A stretch of DNA of 64,000 nt, taken from positions 1,948,501 through 2,012,500 of the forward strand of contig NZ_CP062253.1 in the NCBI RefSeq assembly GCF_014863585.1. Direction: 5' to 3'. The number at the start of each line of letters is the position of its first letter. The stretch's first letter is position 1. This DNA comes from Pseudomonas gozinkensis. GTDB taxonomy: Bacteria > Pseudomonadota > Gammaproteobacteria > Pseudomonadales > Pseudomonadaceae. A program made the position numbers and the translations under genes. Below are positions 52,451 to 61,742 of this stretch, in pieces. Below the pieces are notes generated by a model. It saw nothing but the letters and a program-made list of their open reading frames with translations, did no database searches and was not told the origin of the DNA.

Positions 52451-53656
52451 ATGACCCAAGCTTTGATTTTTGACGCGTTACGCACGCCCCGTGGCAAGGG
52501 CAAGGCCGACGGTTCGCTGCACAGCGTCAAACCGGTGAATCTGGTGGCCGGGCTGTTGACTGCTTTGCAGGCACGCACGGCCCTTGACACCAGCCAGGTC
52601 GATGACGTGGTGCTCGGTTGCGTCACGCCAATTGGCGATCAGGGCTCGGACATCGCCAAGACCGCCGTGCAGGTGGCCGATTGGGACGTCAGCGTCGCGG
52701 GCGTGCAGATCAACCGCTTCTGCGCCTCGGGGCTGGAAGCGGTGAACCTGGGGGCGATGAAAGTGCGCTCCGGGTTCGAAGACCTGGTGGTGGTCGGCGG
52801 CGTCGAGTCCATGTCTCGCGTGCCGATGGGTAGCGACGGCGGCGCCTGGGCGCTGGACCCGCAAACCAATTTGCACAGCCACTTCACGCCACAAGGCGTT
52901 GGCGCCGACCTGATCGCTACCCTTGAAGGTTTCAGCCGTCAGGACGTCGATGCCTACGCGCTGCACTCGCAGCAGAAAGCTGCACGTGCCCGGGACGACG
53001 GTTCGTTCAACAAGTCGTTGGTGCCAGTGCAGGATCAGAACGGCATCATCCTGCTCGATCACGATGAATTCATTCGCGCCGAGTCGACCCTTGAAGGTTT
53101 GGGCAAGCTCAAGCCGAGTTTCGAGATGATCGGTCAGATGGGATTCGACGCCACGGCGCTGCGGGTCTACAGCCATGTCGAGCGGATCAACCATGTGCAC
53201 ACGCCGGGCAACAGCTCGGGGATCGTTGACGGCGCGGCGCTGATGCTGATCGGTTCCGAGGCCAAGGGCCGTGCGTTGGGCCTGCAACCCCGGGCGCGGA
53301 TTGTCGCCACGGCGGTCACCAGCACCGACCCGACCATCATGCTCACCGGCCCGGCGCCGGCCACTCGCAAGGCACTGGCCAAGGCCGGACTGCGGGTGGA
53401 GGACATCGACCTGTTCGAGGTCAACGAGGCGTTCGCCTCGGTGGTGCTCAAATTCATCAAGGACATGGCCGTCGACCCGGACAAGGTCAACGTCAATGGC
53501 GGCTCGATCGCCATGGGCCACCCGCTGGGCGCCACCGGTTGCGCGATCCTCGGCACCTTGCTCGATGAACTGGAAGCCCGACGCCTGCGCTACGGCCTCG
53601 CGACGCTGTGCGTCGGCGGCGGCATGGGCATCGCCACCATCATCGAACGCCTCTGA
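52451..53656 (+). CDS. acetyl-CoA acyltransferase (thiolase)
   Basis: A 401-residue thiolase. The nucleophilic Cys is in '[17 protein letters not shown]' (about residue 91), the His in '[19 protein letters not shown]' (about 355) and the second Cys in '[19 protein letters not shown]' at the end. It cleaves 3-ketoacyl-CoA in beta-oxidation, or acts in reverse. Only 17 bases separate it from a FadB-like gene, so the two form an operon and probably a complex. It seems a second beta-oxidation pair, distinct from the main fadBA operon, like the pair PA1736-PA1737 of P. aeruginosa as I recall. Confidence 0.93.
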   Translation: MTQALIFDALRTPRGKGKADGSLHSVKPVNLVAGLLTALQARTALDTSQVDDVVLGCVTPIGDQGSDIAKTAVQVADWDVSVAGVQINRFCASGLEAVNLGAMKVRSGFEDLVVVGGVESMSRVPMGSDGGAWALDPQTNLHSHFTPQGVGADLIATLEGFSRQDVDAYALHSQQKAARARDDGSFNKSLVPVQDQNGIILLDHDEFIRAESTLEGLGKLKPSFEMIGQMGFDATALRVYSHVERINHVHTPGNSSGIVDGAALMLIGSEAKGRALGLQPRARIVATAVTSTDPTIMLTGPAPATRKALAKAGLRVEDIDLFEVNEAFASVVLKFIKDMAVDPDKVNVNGGSIAMGHPLGATGCAILGTLLDELEARRLRYGLATLCVGGGMGIATIIERL

Positions 53657-53673
53657 CCCCAAGGAACCCTGTC

Positions 53674-55818
53674 ATGACCCAAGCCATTCGTTACGAAAAA
53701 GGCCAGGACGGCATCGTGCTCCTGACCATCGACATGCCGGGCCAGAGCGCCAACACCATGAACGCGGTGTACCGCGAGGCCATGGCCGAAAGCGTCGCCC
53801 GTTTGCAGGCGGAAAAAGATGACATCGCCGGGGTAATCATCACCTCGGCCAAGAAAACCTTCTTCGCCGGCGGCGACCTGAATGAACTGATCAAGGTCGG
53901 CAAGCCTGAAGCCAAGGCTTTCTACGACATGGTGCTGACCCTGAAGGGCCAGTTGCGCACCCTGGAAACCCTCGGCAAACCGGTGGTCGCGGCAATCAAC
54001 GGCGCGGCGCTCGGCGGCGGTTGGGAAATCTGCCTGGCCTGCCACCATCGCGTGGCCCTGGACGATGCGTCGGTGCAACTCGGTTTACCGGAAGTGACCC
54101 TCGGCCTGTTGCCGGGCGGTGGTGGCGTGGTGCGGATGGTGCGCATGCTTGGCATCGAAAAAGCTTTGCCGTATTTGCTTGAAGGCAAGAAAGTCCGTCC
54201 GCAGCAGGCGTTGCAGGTGGGACTGGTCGATGAGTTGGCGGCAGATCGCGATGAACTGCTGGCGAAGGCCAGGGCCTGGATCCTGGCCAACCCTGCGGCC
54301 GTGCAGCGTTGGGATGTGAAGGGTTATCAGATTCCCGGCGGCACGCCGTCGAACCCGAAAGTTGCGCAGATGCTGGCGATTGCGCCGTCGATCCTGCGCA
54401 CCAAGACCCAGGGCACGTTGCCGGCGCCGGAGAAGATTCTGTGTGCGGCTGTGGAAGGCGCGCAGGTGGATTTCGACACGGCGCACCTGATCGAAACCCG
54501 CTACTTCACCGAACTGACTACCGGCCAGATCTCGAAAAACCTGATCGGCACGTTCTGGTTCCAACTCAATGAAATCAATGCCGGCGGTTCGCGGCCACAG
54601 GGTTTTGCGCCTTATGTGACGAAACGCGTGGGCGTACTCGGCGCGGGCATGATGGGCGCCGGGATCGCCTATGTCAGTGCGTCAGCCGGGATTGAGGTGG
54701 TGCTCAAGGACATCAACCTTGAGGTTGCCGAAAGGGGCAAAGCGCATTCCGCCTCGTTGCTGGACAAGAAAGTCGCTCGCGGGCAGCTGACTGCGCAGCA
54801 GCGTGAAGCGGTGCTGGCGCGTATCCAGACCACTGAAAGCGATGCCGATCTGGCAGGTTGCGATCTGATCATCGAGGCGGTGTTCGAAGATCGTCAACTC
54901 AAGGCCAAGGTCTCGGCGGCGGCGCAACAGGTGGTCGGTGCGGATGCGGTGATTGCTTCCAATACTTCTACCTTGCCAATCACTGGCTTGGCGACCGCAG
55001 TACCGGATCAAAGCAAGTTCATCGGCCTGCACTTCTTCAGCCCGGTGGAAAAGATGCCGCTGGTGGAAATCATCAAGGGCGCGCAAACCAGCGACGAAAC
55101 CCTCGCACGCGGGTTCGATTTCGTACTGCAGATCAAGAAAACCCCGATTGTGGTCAACGACAGTCGTGGTTTCTTCACTTCGCGGGTGTTCGGCACCTTC
55201 ACCAATGAAGGCATTGCCATGCTGGGTGAGGGCGTCAGTGCGCCGATGATCGAGACCGAAGCCCGCAAGGCCGGTATGCCTGTCGGGCCTCTTGCGATCT
55301 CCGACGAAGTTTCCCTCAGCCTGATGAGCCATATCCGTCAGCAAACGGCCAAAGACCTTCAAGCAGAAGGGAAACCGCTGATTGAGCACCCGGCGTTCGC
55401 CGTGATTGACTTGCTGCTCAACGAATACAAGCGGCCAGGCAAGGCAGCGGGAGGCGGTTTTTATGAATACCCGGCGGGTGGGCAGAAGCATCTGTGGCCT
55501 GAGCTGAAAACCCGTTTCGAGAAAGCCGATGGGCAGATTTCGCCGAAAGATGTGCGTGACCGGTTGCTGTTCGTGCAGGCCATCGAAACCGTGCGTTGTG
55601 TGGAGGAGGGCGTGCTGACATCGACGGCGGATGCCAACGTCGGCTCGATCTTCGGCATCGGCTTCGCGGCATGGACGGGCGGCGCGTTGCAGTTCATCAA
55701 CCAATATGGCGTGAAGGACTTTGTCGCCCGGGCGCAGTATCTGGCGGAACAGTACGGTGAGCGTTTTGCACCGCCTGCGCTGCTGCTGGAAAAAGCCGCG
55801 AAAGGCGAGTTGTTCTAA
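53674..55818 (+). CDS. bifunctional 3-hydroxyacyl-CoA dehydrogenase/enoyl-CoA hydratase (FadB/FadJ-like)
   Basis: A 714-residue two-domain enzyme. The N-terminal crotonase part (about 1-190) has the oxyanion motif 'INGAALGGGWEICLACHH' (about 107) and the Glu region 'VQLGLPEVTLGLLPGGGG'; the NAD-binding site follows at 'VGVLGAGMMGAGIAYVSAS' (about 323), and 'SNTSTLPITGLA' and 'GLHFFSPVEKMPLVEII' belong to the dehydrogenase catalytic domain. It hydrates enoyl-CoA and oxidises the 3-hydroxy product. Start ATG 53674 is preceded by AAGGAA. Its partner thiolase lies just upstream. Confidence 0.94.
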   Translation: MTQAIRYEKGQDGIVLLTIDMPGQSANTMNAVYREAMAESVARLQAEKDDIAGVIITSAKKTFFAGGDLNELIKVGKPEAKAFYDMVLTLKGQLRTLETLGKPVVAAINGAALGGGWEICLACHHRVALDDASVQLGLPEVTLGLLPGGGGVVRMVRMLGIEKALPYLLEGKKVRPQQALQVGLVDELAADRDELLAKARAWILANPAAVQRWDVKGYQIPGGTPSNPKVAQMLAIAPSILRTKTQGTLPAPEKILCAAVEGAQVDFDTAHLIETRYFTELTTGQISKNLIGTFWFQLNEINAGGSRPQGFAPYVTKRVGVLGAGMMGAGIAYVSASAGIEVVLKDINLEVAERGKAHSASLLDKKVARGQLTAQQREAVLARIQTTESDADLAGCDLIIEAVFEDRQLKAKVSAAAQQVVGADAVIASNTSTLPITGLATAVPDQSKFIGLHFFSPVEKMPLVEIIKGAQTSDETLARGFDFVLQIKKTPIVVNDSRGFFTSRVFGTFTNEGIAMLGEGVSAPMIETEARKAGMPVGPLAISDEVSLSLMSHIRQQTAKDLQAEGKPLIEHPAFAVIDLLLNEYKRPGKAAGGGFYEYPAGGQKHLWPELKTRFEKADGQISPKDVRDRLLFVQAIETVRCVEEGVLTSTADANVGSIFGIGFAAWTGGALQFINQYGVKDFVARAQYLAEQYGERFAPPALLLEKAAKGELF

Positions 55819-55913
55819 CGGGGCGGGGACGCATTTCGGGGCTTGCCTTGCCGGGTGGTTTCAAGGCAGGCTCTGGGGTGTGCATTATTCCCATCACGTG
55901 TCAGGTATTTTTT

Positions 55914-56636
55914 ATGTCGCTACGCATCTGCATTCTGGAAACCGACATCCTGCGTCCGGAACTGGTCGATGAATATCAGGGTTACGGGCAGATGTTCCAG
56001 CGCCTGTTCTCGCAACAGCCGATCGCCGCCGAGTTCACGGTGTACAACGTGATGCAGGGCGATTATCCGAGTGATGACCTGACTTTTGACGCCTACCTGG
56101 TCACCGGCAGCAAGGCCGACTCGTTCGGTACCGACCCGTGGATCCAGACCCTCAAGCAATACCTGCTGAACCGCTATGAGCGCGGCGACAAACTGCTCGG
56201 CGTGTGCTTCGGCCATCAGTTGCTGGCGCTGCTGCTGGGCGGCAAGAGCGAACGCGCCACGCAAGGCTGGGGTGTCGGCATCCACAACTACAAACTGGCG
56301 GCCAAGGCGCCGTGGATGAGCCCGGTGCGTGAAGAGCTGACGCTGTTGATCAGCCACCAGGATCAGGTGACGGCGCTGCCGGAGAACGCCACGGTGATTG
56401 CTTCCAGCGATTTCTGCCCGTTTGCCGCGTACCACATCAACGATCAGGTGCTGTGCTTCCAGGGTCATCCGGAATTCATTCACGACTATTCGCGAGCGCT
56501 GCTGGATCTGCGTCAGGAAGCGCTGGGCGAGCAGGTGTACAGCAAGGGCGTGGCCAGCCTGGAACATCAGCACCATGGCACCACCGTTGCGGAATGGATG
56601 ATGCGCTTCGTGGCGCACAAGCCGACCGCTGCTTGA
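55914..56636 (+). CDS. class I glutamine amidotransferase, GMP synthase-like
   Basis: A 240-residue stand-alone glutaminase-fold protein. The nucleophile is in 'LLGVCFGHQLLALLLGG' (about residue 100), and the His/Glu of the triad are in 'LCFQGHPEFIHDY' (about 185). No synthetase domain follows, so its partner or substrate is unknown; such proteins are often annotated as GMP synthase by similarity only, and some hydrolyse gamma-glutamyl compounds. ATG 55914 follows AGGT. It lies 95 bases after the FadB-like gene. Confidence 0.88.
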   Translation: MSLRICILETDILRPELVDEYQGYGQMFQRLFSQQPIAAEFTVYNVMQGDYPSDDLTFDAYLVTGSKADSFGTDPWIQTLKQYLLNRYERGDKLLGVCFGHQLLALLLGGKSERATQGWGVGIHNYKLAAKAPWMSPVREELTLLISHQDQVTALPENATVIASSDFCPFAAYHINDQVLCFQGHPEFIHDYSRALLDLRQEALGEQVYSKGVASLEHQHHGTTVAEWMMRFVAHKPTAA

Positions 56637-56642
56637 AAGTAG

Positions 56643-56675
56643 ACGCCCCCGTGTTTTGCACGGGGGCGTTTTTCT
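56643..56675. terminator. terminator between convergent genes
   Basis: ACGCCCCCGTG-tttt-GCACGGGGGCGT followed by TTTT, after the amidotransferase gene. Confidence 0.88.
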
Positions 56676-57646
56676 TATAGCCAGCCCGATTTCTTGAAGC
56701 TCGCCCACAGGCTCACACAGCCGACCGTGATAAAGCCCAGCACGCCGAAATAGCCGTAGTGCCAGCTCAGCTCCGGCATGTTCTGGAAGTTCATCCCGTA
56801 AATCCCCGCCACTGCCGTCGGGAACGCCAGGATCGCCGCCCATGCAGCGAATTTGCGTTGCACCACACTCTGGCGTGACGCCTCCAGCAGCACGCCGATT
56901 TCGATGGTCTGGCTGGCGATGTCAGCCAGGGTGGTCAGATCCTCCATCTGCCGGGTCACGTGGATCTGCACGTCGCGAAAGTACGGCCGCATGTTCTTGT
57001 CGATGAAGGGAAAGCTCAGCTTCTGCAGTTCCTCGCCGATTTCCACCATCGGCGCGGCGTAACGGCGCAGGCGCAGGACATCCCGGCGCAAGCCATGGAG
57101 TTTCTGGATGTCGTGTTCATTCAGCGCACTGCACAGCACGTTGCGTTCCAGCTCATCGATTTCGGCGTGGATCGCTTCGCCCACTGGCTGATAGTTTTCA
57201 ATCACGAAATCCAGCAGCGCATACAGTACGAAATCTTCCCCGTGCTCCAGCAGCAGGGGCCGTGCCTCACAACGTTGGCGGACGTGGGCGTAGGACGCCG
57301 AGTGACCGTTGCGGGCGGTGATGATGTAGCCCTTGCCGGCGAAGATATGGGTTTCGATGAACTGCAGAATCCCGTGTTCGCGCACCGGCGAGTAGGTGAC
57401 GATGAACAGCGCGTCGCCAAAGGTTTCCAGCTTCGGTCGGCTGTGTTTTTCCAGGGCGTCTTCGATGGCCAGCTCGTGCAGGTTGAACTGGCGTTGCAGG
57501 TTGGACAGTTCCTGGGCGTTCGGCTCTTCAAGGCCGATCCAGACGAAGTGCCCAGTCTTGGCAGCCCAGGCCGCGCCTTCGTCGAGGGAAATATTGGTGA
57601 CTTTCTTACCGGCGCTGTAAACCGCAGCAGCAACAACTCGACCCAT
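56675..57646 (-). CDS. CorA family magnesium/metal transporter
   Basis: A 323-residue channel-like transporter. A large cytosolic domain (about 1-260) is followed by two membrane spans; the signature GMN is in 'AVAGIYGMNFQNMPEL' (about residue 283), and the last span 'YGYFGVLGFITVGCVSLWAS' ends with the basic tail KKSGW. CorA pentamers import Mg2+, Co2+ or export other divalent cations. Typical length and start. The gene is convergent with the amidotransferase and no metal riboswitch is visible before it. Confidence 0.92.
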   Translation of the reverse strand: MGRVVAAAVYSAGKKVTNISLDEGAAWAAKTGHFVWIGLEEPNAQELSNLQRQFNLHELAIEDALEKHSRPKLETFGDALFIVTYSPVREHGILQFIETHIFAGKGYIITARNGHSASYAHVRQRCEARPLLLEHGEDFVLYALLDFVIENYQPVGEAIHAEIDELERNVLCSALNEHDIQKLHGLRRDVLRLRRYAAPMVEIGEELQKLSFPFIDKNMRPYFRDVQIHVTRQMEDLTTLADIASQTIEIGVLLEASRQSVVQRKFAAWAAILAFPTAVAGIYGMNFQNMPELSWHYGYFGVLGFITVGCVSLWASFKKSGWL

Positions 57647-57749
57647 GGTGGTGGTTCACTTCTTCTTGGCAGATGGCAGGGGAGACATGGCTTCAGCTTA
57701 GCCGTGTCGCTGCTTGAGAGTCAGTGAAATCTGCACAGTTCACCGGGCA

Positions 57750-57780
57750 AAAGAAAACCCGCACAGGGCGGGCTTCTTTT
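57750..57780. terminator. terminator of the PlsC-like gene
   Basis: On the minus strand GCCCGC-cctgt-GCGGG precedes TTTTCTTTT; T-rich on both sides. Confidence 0.75.
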
Positions 57781-58515
57781 TCACGCGGCTTGCAGCTGCC
57801 GATCCATTGCCTCGATGCATTCGCGCATCTGCTCGCGGCACTGAGTGATGAGCATGGGCATGTCGTCCATGGTCAGGCCGGCGGTAGGAATTGCCGGTAG
57901 CGAGCGTATGAGAATTTTCCCGCTGCGCCAGCGATTCAGGCGCATGTGCTTGATGTAGCTGCTGACACACACCGGAACGATCGGCACCCCGGCGGCAATG
58001 GCCATCTGGAATGCGCCTTTCTTGAAAGGCAGCAGTTCCTCACCCTGGTTGCGGGTGCCTTCCGGGAACACCCAGATCGAGGTGTCTTTGTGTTGCAAGG
58101 TATCGGTGGTCGTCAGCATCGACTGACGTGCTTTCTGGGCATTCCCACGATCGATCAACACATTGCCCGCCAGCCAGAACAGTTGCCCGAACAGCGGCAC
58201 CCACTTCAGGCTCTTTTTGCCGATGCACACAGTACGACGCGGCACCACGTTGCCGAACACGAACAGGTCATAGTTGGACTGATGATTGGCGATGATCACG
58301 CAGCTGTCGGGCTTGTTCATCAACGGGCCGACATCGGCCTTCACCCGCAGACGCAAAATGCACATCGCTGGCAGTGCATAGAGACGGGCACACAGGCGGC
58401 TGTTGTCCGGATTGAACGGGCGGCACAGCCCGAGGATCACACCGAGGATTCCCGCGAGAATAAAGTGCAGGCCCATCAATAACATACGAAACACAAACAG
58501 CATTTTCAGGCCCAT
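57781..58515 (-). CDS. 1-acylglycerol-3-phosphate O-acyltransferase (PlsC-like)
   Basis: A 244-residue membrane acyltransferase. One or two N-terminal hydrophobic segments (about residues 5-35) anchor it, the catalytic HX4D is 'IIANHQSNYDLFVFG' (about residue 77) and the glycerophosphate motif is 'IWVFPEGTRNQGEELLPFKK' (about 150). It makes phosphatidate from lysophosphatidate, or is one of several PlsC paralogues of Pseudomonas with a specialised acyl donor. Stands alone; gene order gives no further hint. Confidence 0.9.
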   Translation of the reverse strand: MGLKMLFVFRMLLMGLHFILAGILGVILGLCRPFNPDNSRLCARLYALPAMCILRLRVKADVGPLMNKPDSCVIIANHQSNYDLFVFGNVVPRRTVCIGKKSLKWVPLFGQLFWLAGNVLIDRGNAQKARQSMLTTTDTLQHKDTSIWVFPEGTRNQGEELLPFKKGAFQMAIAAGVPIVPVCVSSYIKHMRLNRWRSGKILIRSLPAIPTAGLTMDDMPMLITQCREQMRECIEAMDRQLQAA

Positions 58516-58666
58516 CGGGACAAAAGGTGGCGCAGTGTACGGATGTGCACTGTTTTCGGCAATTGCCGCTATAGAGTCCGGAGATGGGCGATGTTTAAGC
58601 GCATGTTTCCGACTTGTTGGTCAGAGGCGTCCTAGAGCTGCTGCGGAGTTTTCAACGGGGCGTGCA

Positions 58667-58698
58667 AGAAAAAGCCCGACACGACGGTCGGGCTTTTC
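58667..58698. terminator. terminator of the crotonase gene
   Basis: On the minus strand AAAGCCCGACCGT and GTCGGGCTTT form a stem followed by TTCTTG. Confidence 0.8.
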
Positions 58699-58719
58699 TG
58701 AAACGGTGCGAGCCGGGTA

Positions 58720-59409
58720 TCAGCCCAGATGCTCCTGATCCTGGATGATCGCGTTGTCCAGGGTTTCCAGCAGCGCCTTGCGCACTTTCAGCTTGGTGTT
58801 CTTGTGCGCGGTCATGTTGATCTTCTTCAACTGACGCGCAGCGGCGAGGGCGGCACCTTGCAGTTCTTCGGCCGCGACCACCTTGTCGAGGAAGCCGGCA
58901 TCCACTGCGCTTTGCGGATCAAACATCTCGCCGTTGATCACCGAGCGATGGAAGGCCGAACGACGCAGACGATCACGGGCCAGCTCGATGCCGGCGTGGT
59001 GCATGGTCATGCCGATCTGCACTTCGTTCAGACCAATGCTGAACGGACCGTCGACACCGATCCGGTAATCGGCAGACAACAGAATGAATGCGCCCTTGGC
59101 CACGGCATGCCCCGGGCAAGCCACGATCACCGGGAACGGGTGCGACAGCAGGCGACGGGCCAGTGTCGAACCGGCGGTCACCAGCGACACGGCTTCTTTA
59201 GGGCCAGCGGTCATCACTTTCAGGTCATAGCCGCCAGAGAGAATGCCCGGCTGACCGGTGATGATCACAATGGCACGATCCGCCACCGCCTGATCCAGCG
59301 CCGCGTTGAAGGCCGCGATCACGTCCGGGGAAATGGCGTTGACCTTGCCGTTGCTCAGGGTCAGGGTCGCGATACCGTCTTCGAGGTGGTAGGCAATCAG
59401 ATCGCTCAT
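58720..59409 (-). CDS. crotonase/enoyl-CoA hydratase family protein
   Basis: A 229-residue single-domain crotonase. The oxyanion-hole segments are 'TGQPGILSGGYDLKVMTAGP' (about residue 52) and 'PGHAVAKGAFILLSADYRIG' (about 99). The two Glu residues used for hydration are not at the expected places, so another acyl-CoA reaction (isomerase or hydrolase) is possible. It is alone on the minus strand between terminators; the beta-oxidation pair 3 kb away gives only loose context. Confidence 0.85.
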   Translation of the reverse strand: MSDLIAYHLEDGIATLTLSNGKVNAISPDVIAAFNAALDQAVADRAIVIITGQPGILSGGYDLKVMTAGPKEAVSLVTAGSTLARRLLSHPFPVIVACPGHAVAKGAFILLSADYRIGVDGPFSIGLNEVQIGMTMHHAGIELARDRLRRSAFHRSVINGEMFDPQSAVDAGFLDKVVAAEELQGAALAAARQLKKINMTAHKNTKLKVRKALLETLDNAIIQDQEHLG

Positions 59410-59717
59410 GGCGCAATTCCTTATAAGAAAGATGGGCAGACGTTACCCACCGTCGTCGGTCAGGTAAAGCACTGTGACTGACCCGCCAGTCACCGTTTAC
59501 CGGCCGATGCGCTGCAACACGCCCCGCGCCTGACGCCTGCACACCTATATAGAAGGGCTGCGCCCACCCGAGATTGGCCGGATTGCCATGGCCCCTAAAA
59601 GGTGGAAGCGGCTTTTTCTCTTAACCGCATGAAAATTCTGAAAAAAAAGTTTGCCATCAGAAAAGCTTTCGACTACATTAGCGCGCCTCGACAGACAGAA
59701 CATGTTTGAAGAGATAC
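59410..59717. other. 308-base gap upstream of tRNA-Ser
   Basis: No gene seen. Contains the tRNA promoter at 59651-59679 and an A-run before it. Confidence 0.6.
59651..59679 (+). promoter_or_regulatory. sigma-70 promoter of tRNA-Ser
   Basis: TTGCCA (59651-59656) and TACATT (59674-59679) are 17 bases apart, followed by a GC-rich discriminator (AGCGCGCCTCG) as expected for stringently controlled stable RNA genes. The tRNA begins about 39 bases after the -10 box. Confidence 0.8.
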
Positions 59718-59807
59718 GGTGAAGTGTCCGAGTGGCTTAAGGAGCACGCCTGGAAAGTGTGTATACAGGAAACTGTATCGAGAGTTCGAATCTCTCCTTC
59801 ACCGCCA
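59718..59807 (+). tRNA. tRNA-Ser (anticodon GGA)
   Basis: Ninety bases including an encoded CCA end. The acceptor stem GGTGAAG pairs with CTTCACC; the anticodon stem CACGC/GTGTG encloses the loop CTGGAAA with anticodon GGA at 59752-59754; a long class II variable arm (GTATACAG...CTGTAT) and the T-loop GTTCGAATC follow. It reads UCC/UCU serine codons. Confidence 0.97.
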
Positions 59808-59820
59808 AATTCGATGTAAA

Positions 59821-59857
59821 CAAAACCCCTGGTTTCGAAAGAAGCCAGGGGTTTTGT
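59821..59857 (+). terminator. terminator of tRNA-Ser
   Basis: CAAAACCCCTGG and CCAGGGGTTTTG form an extended perfect stem ending in TTTTG, 14 bases after the tRNA. Confidence 0.9.
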
Positions 59858-59961
59858 GCATTCTGGTGTCCGGATTTTTTTGGTCACAGAGATCGGTTCG
59901 GCTTCTTTTTGTCAGGGCATTACAATCGCGGTTTTATCCGGCATGTAAAAGGACGACCTCC

Positions 59962-60282
59962 ATGATCATTTCCACTACCCAATCCATCGAAGGCCGGCAG
60001 ATTACCGCGTATCTGGACATCGTCAGTGCCGAGTCGGTGCAGGGCGTGAATGTGATTCGCGATATGTTCGCGGGCATGCGGGACTTTTTCGGCGGGCGTT
60101 CGCAGACACTGGAGCGGGCGTTGAAGGAGGCACGTGTTCAGGCGACTGACGAGATCAAGGAGCGCGCGCGAGCCCTGCAGGCGGATGCGGTGGTCGGGGT
60201 GGATTTCGAGATCAGCATGCCGGCAGGGAAGGGTGGCATGGTTGTGGTGTTTGCGACCGGCACGGCGGTCAAGTTGCGCTGA
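59962..60282 (+). CDS. YbjQ family (UPF0145) protein
   Basis: A 106-residue protein beginning MIISTTQSIEGRQITAYLDI, with 'DMFAGMRDFFGGRSQTLERA' and 'ARALQADAVVGVDFEI', the hallmarks of the YbjQ/UPF0145 'heavy-metal-binding domain' family, which forms pentamers. It has no Cys or His cluster, so metal binding is doubtful. Cellular role unknown. It stands alone downstream of tRNA-Ser. A 9-base-pair stem (60301-60324) without T-run follows its stop. Confidence 0.88.
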   Translation: MIISTTQSIEGRQITAYLDIVSAESVQGVNVIRDMFAGMRDFFGGRSQTLERALKEARVQATDEIKERARALQADAVVGVDFEISMPAGKGGMVVVFATGTAVKLR

Positions 60283-60300
60283 GCATTGGTTTCCGATTGT

Positions 60301-60324
60301 GAGCCCATTCAACGGAATGGGCTC
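60301..60324. other. stem-loop after the YbjQ gene
   Basis: GAGCCCATT and AATGGGCTC form a perfect 9-pair stem around CAACGG. No T-run follows, so termination is uncertain. Confidence 0.7.
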
Positions 60325-60335
60325 GTTGCTGACAA

Positions 60336-60614
60336 TCAGCCTTGTGGTTTGAGCTGGACAGTCCCTTTCGAATCGTAGGTCAGCGGCGTATCGATCGCGA
60401 CGAGAGGCGGAGTATCGCCTGGTTGAACTGGCTGAACCGGGTCCGGATGGTAGATGACGCCAGGCTGCAACGGACTGGGTCCGGTTGGCTGCTTGATGAC
60501 GATTTCACCTGAAGCGATCTTTTCCTTGAGTTTCTCCGCCCCGGCTTTGCCGGCGGCGATCTGTTCGTCCGTGAGTTTTACAACAGGCAGTGTCGGGAGT
60601 CCTTTGATTTCCAT
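60336..60614 (-). CDS. hypothetical proline-rich small protein
   Basis: A 92-residue protein. Residues 1-40 form a charged helix ('LTDEQIAAGKAGAEKLKEKI'); residues 45-75 are Pro-rich ('GPSPLQPGVIYHPDPVQPVQ'), and the end reads 'YDSKGTVQLKPQG'. No signal peptide or membrane span. I recognise no family. Convergent with the YbjQ gene. TCTCC-rich upstream gives AGGAGA as ribosome-binding site, which supports translation. Confidence 0.65.
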   Translation of the reverse strand: MEIKGLPTLPVVKLTDEQIAAGKAGAEKLKEKIASGEIVIKQPTGPSPLQPGVIYHPDPVQPVQPGDTPPLVAIDTPLTYDSKGTVQLKPQG

Positions 60615-60856
60615 GTTCTCTCCTTGAGATTCATTGCGTAGGAAGAAGGGCAGCGGCCGGTCGGCGGGAATCTTGAGCGGGGTGAGACCAACGGCTCCTC
60701 ATCGTGTTTAATTTCCGTAGGCCATTCGTCGGGCTTCGGGCGATCTGAATCACAAGTCCAGGAATGACCGGCTAGTCTCAAAAGCCTTGGAGGTCGATAT
60801 TTTTTCAGGCAAAAGGGTTTGCCGGTGTCGGCCCGCATTTGAAAAGGGGTGAAGAG

Positions 60857-61045
60857 ATGACTGATCCGTACATCGAAGACGACGGGGCTGAGTTTCCATT
60901 CAACAATTGCGTGCGCTGTGGCCAGACGGAGTATCAGGCAGGGTTCGGCGAGGATCCGGTGCAGACCGGCAAGATCAAGTCGGCAGCACCCAAAGGGCCT
61001 AAGGCAAAATTTCTGCCCAAGGTGACGACACGTTCCAGAAAGTAA
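60857..61045 (+). CDS. small hypothetical protein with CxxC
   Basis: A 62-residue protein starting MTDPYIEDDGAEFPFNNCVR. A single CVRC pair near residue 18 might bind metal, the first third is acidic and the C-terminal third basic ('KGPKAKFLPKVTTRSRK'). I recognise no family. Start ATG 60857 is preceded by GGTGAAGAG; a TTG 18 bases upstream is possible. Followed by a terminator. Confidence 0.6.
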   Translation: MTDPYIEDDGAEFPFNNCVRCGQTEYQAGFGEDPVQTGKIKSAAPKGPKAKFLPKVTTRSRK

Positions 61046-61070
61046 TCCGGATGCCATACCGCCCCGCCAT

Positions 61071-61086
61071 TGAGCGGGGTTTTTTA
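61071..61086 (+). terminator. terminator after the 60857-61045 gene
   Basis: CCCCGC-catt-GAGCGGGG followed by six Ts. Confidence 0.88.
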
Positions 61087-61201
61087 TTTCTGCTTTTGTT
61101 GAGACGCGTCCTACAAAAATTGCGGATTCGTCTGGGTTCTTTCACAAACTTTTCACACCCGTCTACGTAGGGTGAAGCCATCCGTTAGAAAGCAAGTCTC
61201 C

Positions 61202-61229
61202 AGCCCGTCTCCCCAGCGGGCTTTTTTTT
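61202..61229 (+). terminator. orphan terminator
   Basis: AGCCCG-tctccccag-CGGGCT followed by eight Ts, 116 bases after the previous terminator with no gene between. Confidence 0.85.
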
Positions 61230-61356
61230 GCCTGTCATAAAACCTTTTCCGTATTCGCTGTCCAATCGGCGCCAAGTGCGCTGCAACGCTGGACATTGCC
61301 GCGACAACAGCATTCAATCTGCGCCTTTTTTTATCCCTTCTGTTGAGGTTTTCGTC

Positions 61357-61725
61357 ATGCGTTTAACTCTGCCTGCTCTGGTTCTGGGGCTTCTGGTTGC
61401 TCAAGGTGCAATGGCTGGCGACGGTACCGCCGCACTGGGTGGCGGTCTGGGCGGTGCGCTGGGTAACGTGGTTGGCCAGAAAATGGGCGGCAGCAACGGT
61501 GCGGCCATTGGCGCTGGCCTGGCCGGCGCGGCTGGCGGTGCGTTGGCAGCGAAGAAGGGGGCCCGCACAAAGGCGGCCATTGGCGGTGGTGTCGGTGCGG
61601 CGGGTGGTTCGATCATCGGCAACAGCCTGGGTGGCAAGAACGGCGCGACTATCGGTGCCGGCCTGGGCGGCGCTGCTGGCGGCGCAGTGGGCAGCAACCT
61701 GTCCAAGGGGCACAAGCGTCACTGA
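61357..61725 (+). CDS. glycine-zipper protein, copy 1
   Basis: A 122-residue exported protein. The signal peptide MRLTLPALVLGLLVAQGAMA is cleaved before GDG; the mature part is a chain of Gly/Ala zipper segments ('LGGGLGGALGNVVGQKMGGS', 'AIGAGLAGAAGGALAAKKGA'), and a basic tail KGHKRH. Glycine zippers pack helices in membranes. A close paralogue follows at 61863. I start at ATG 61357 because of the signal peptide. No lipobox is present. Confidence 0.82.
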   Translation: MRLTLPALVLGLLVAQGAMAGDGTAALGGGLGGALGNVVGQKMGGSNGAAIGAGLAGAAGGALAAKKGARTKAAIGGGVGAAGGSIIGNSLGGKNGATIGAGLGGAAGGAVGSNLSKGHKRH

Positions 61726-61742
61726 TTGCCAAAGCGTGACTG

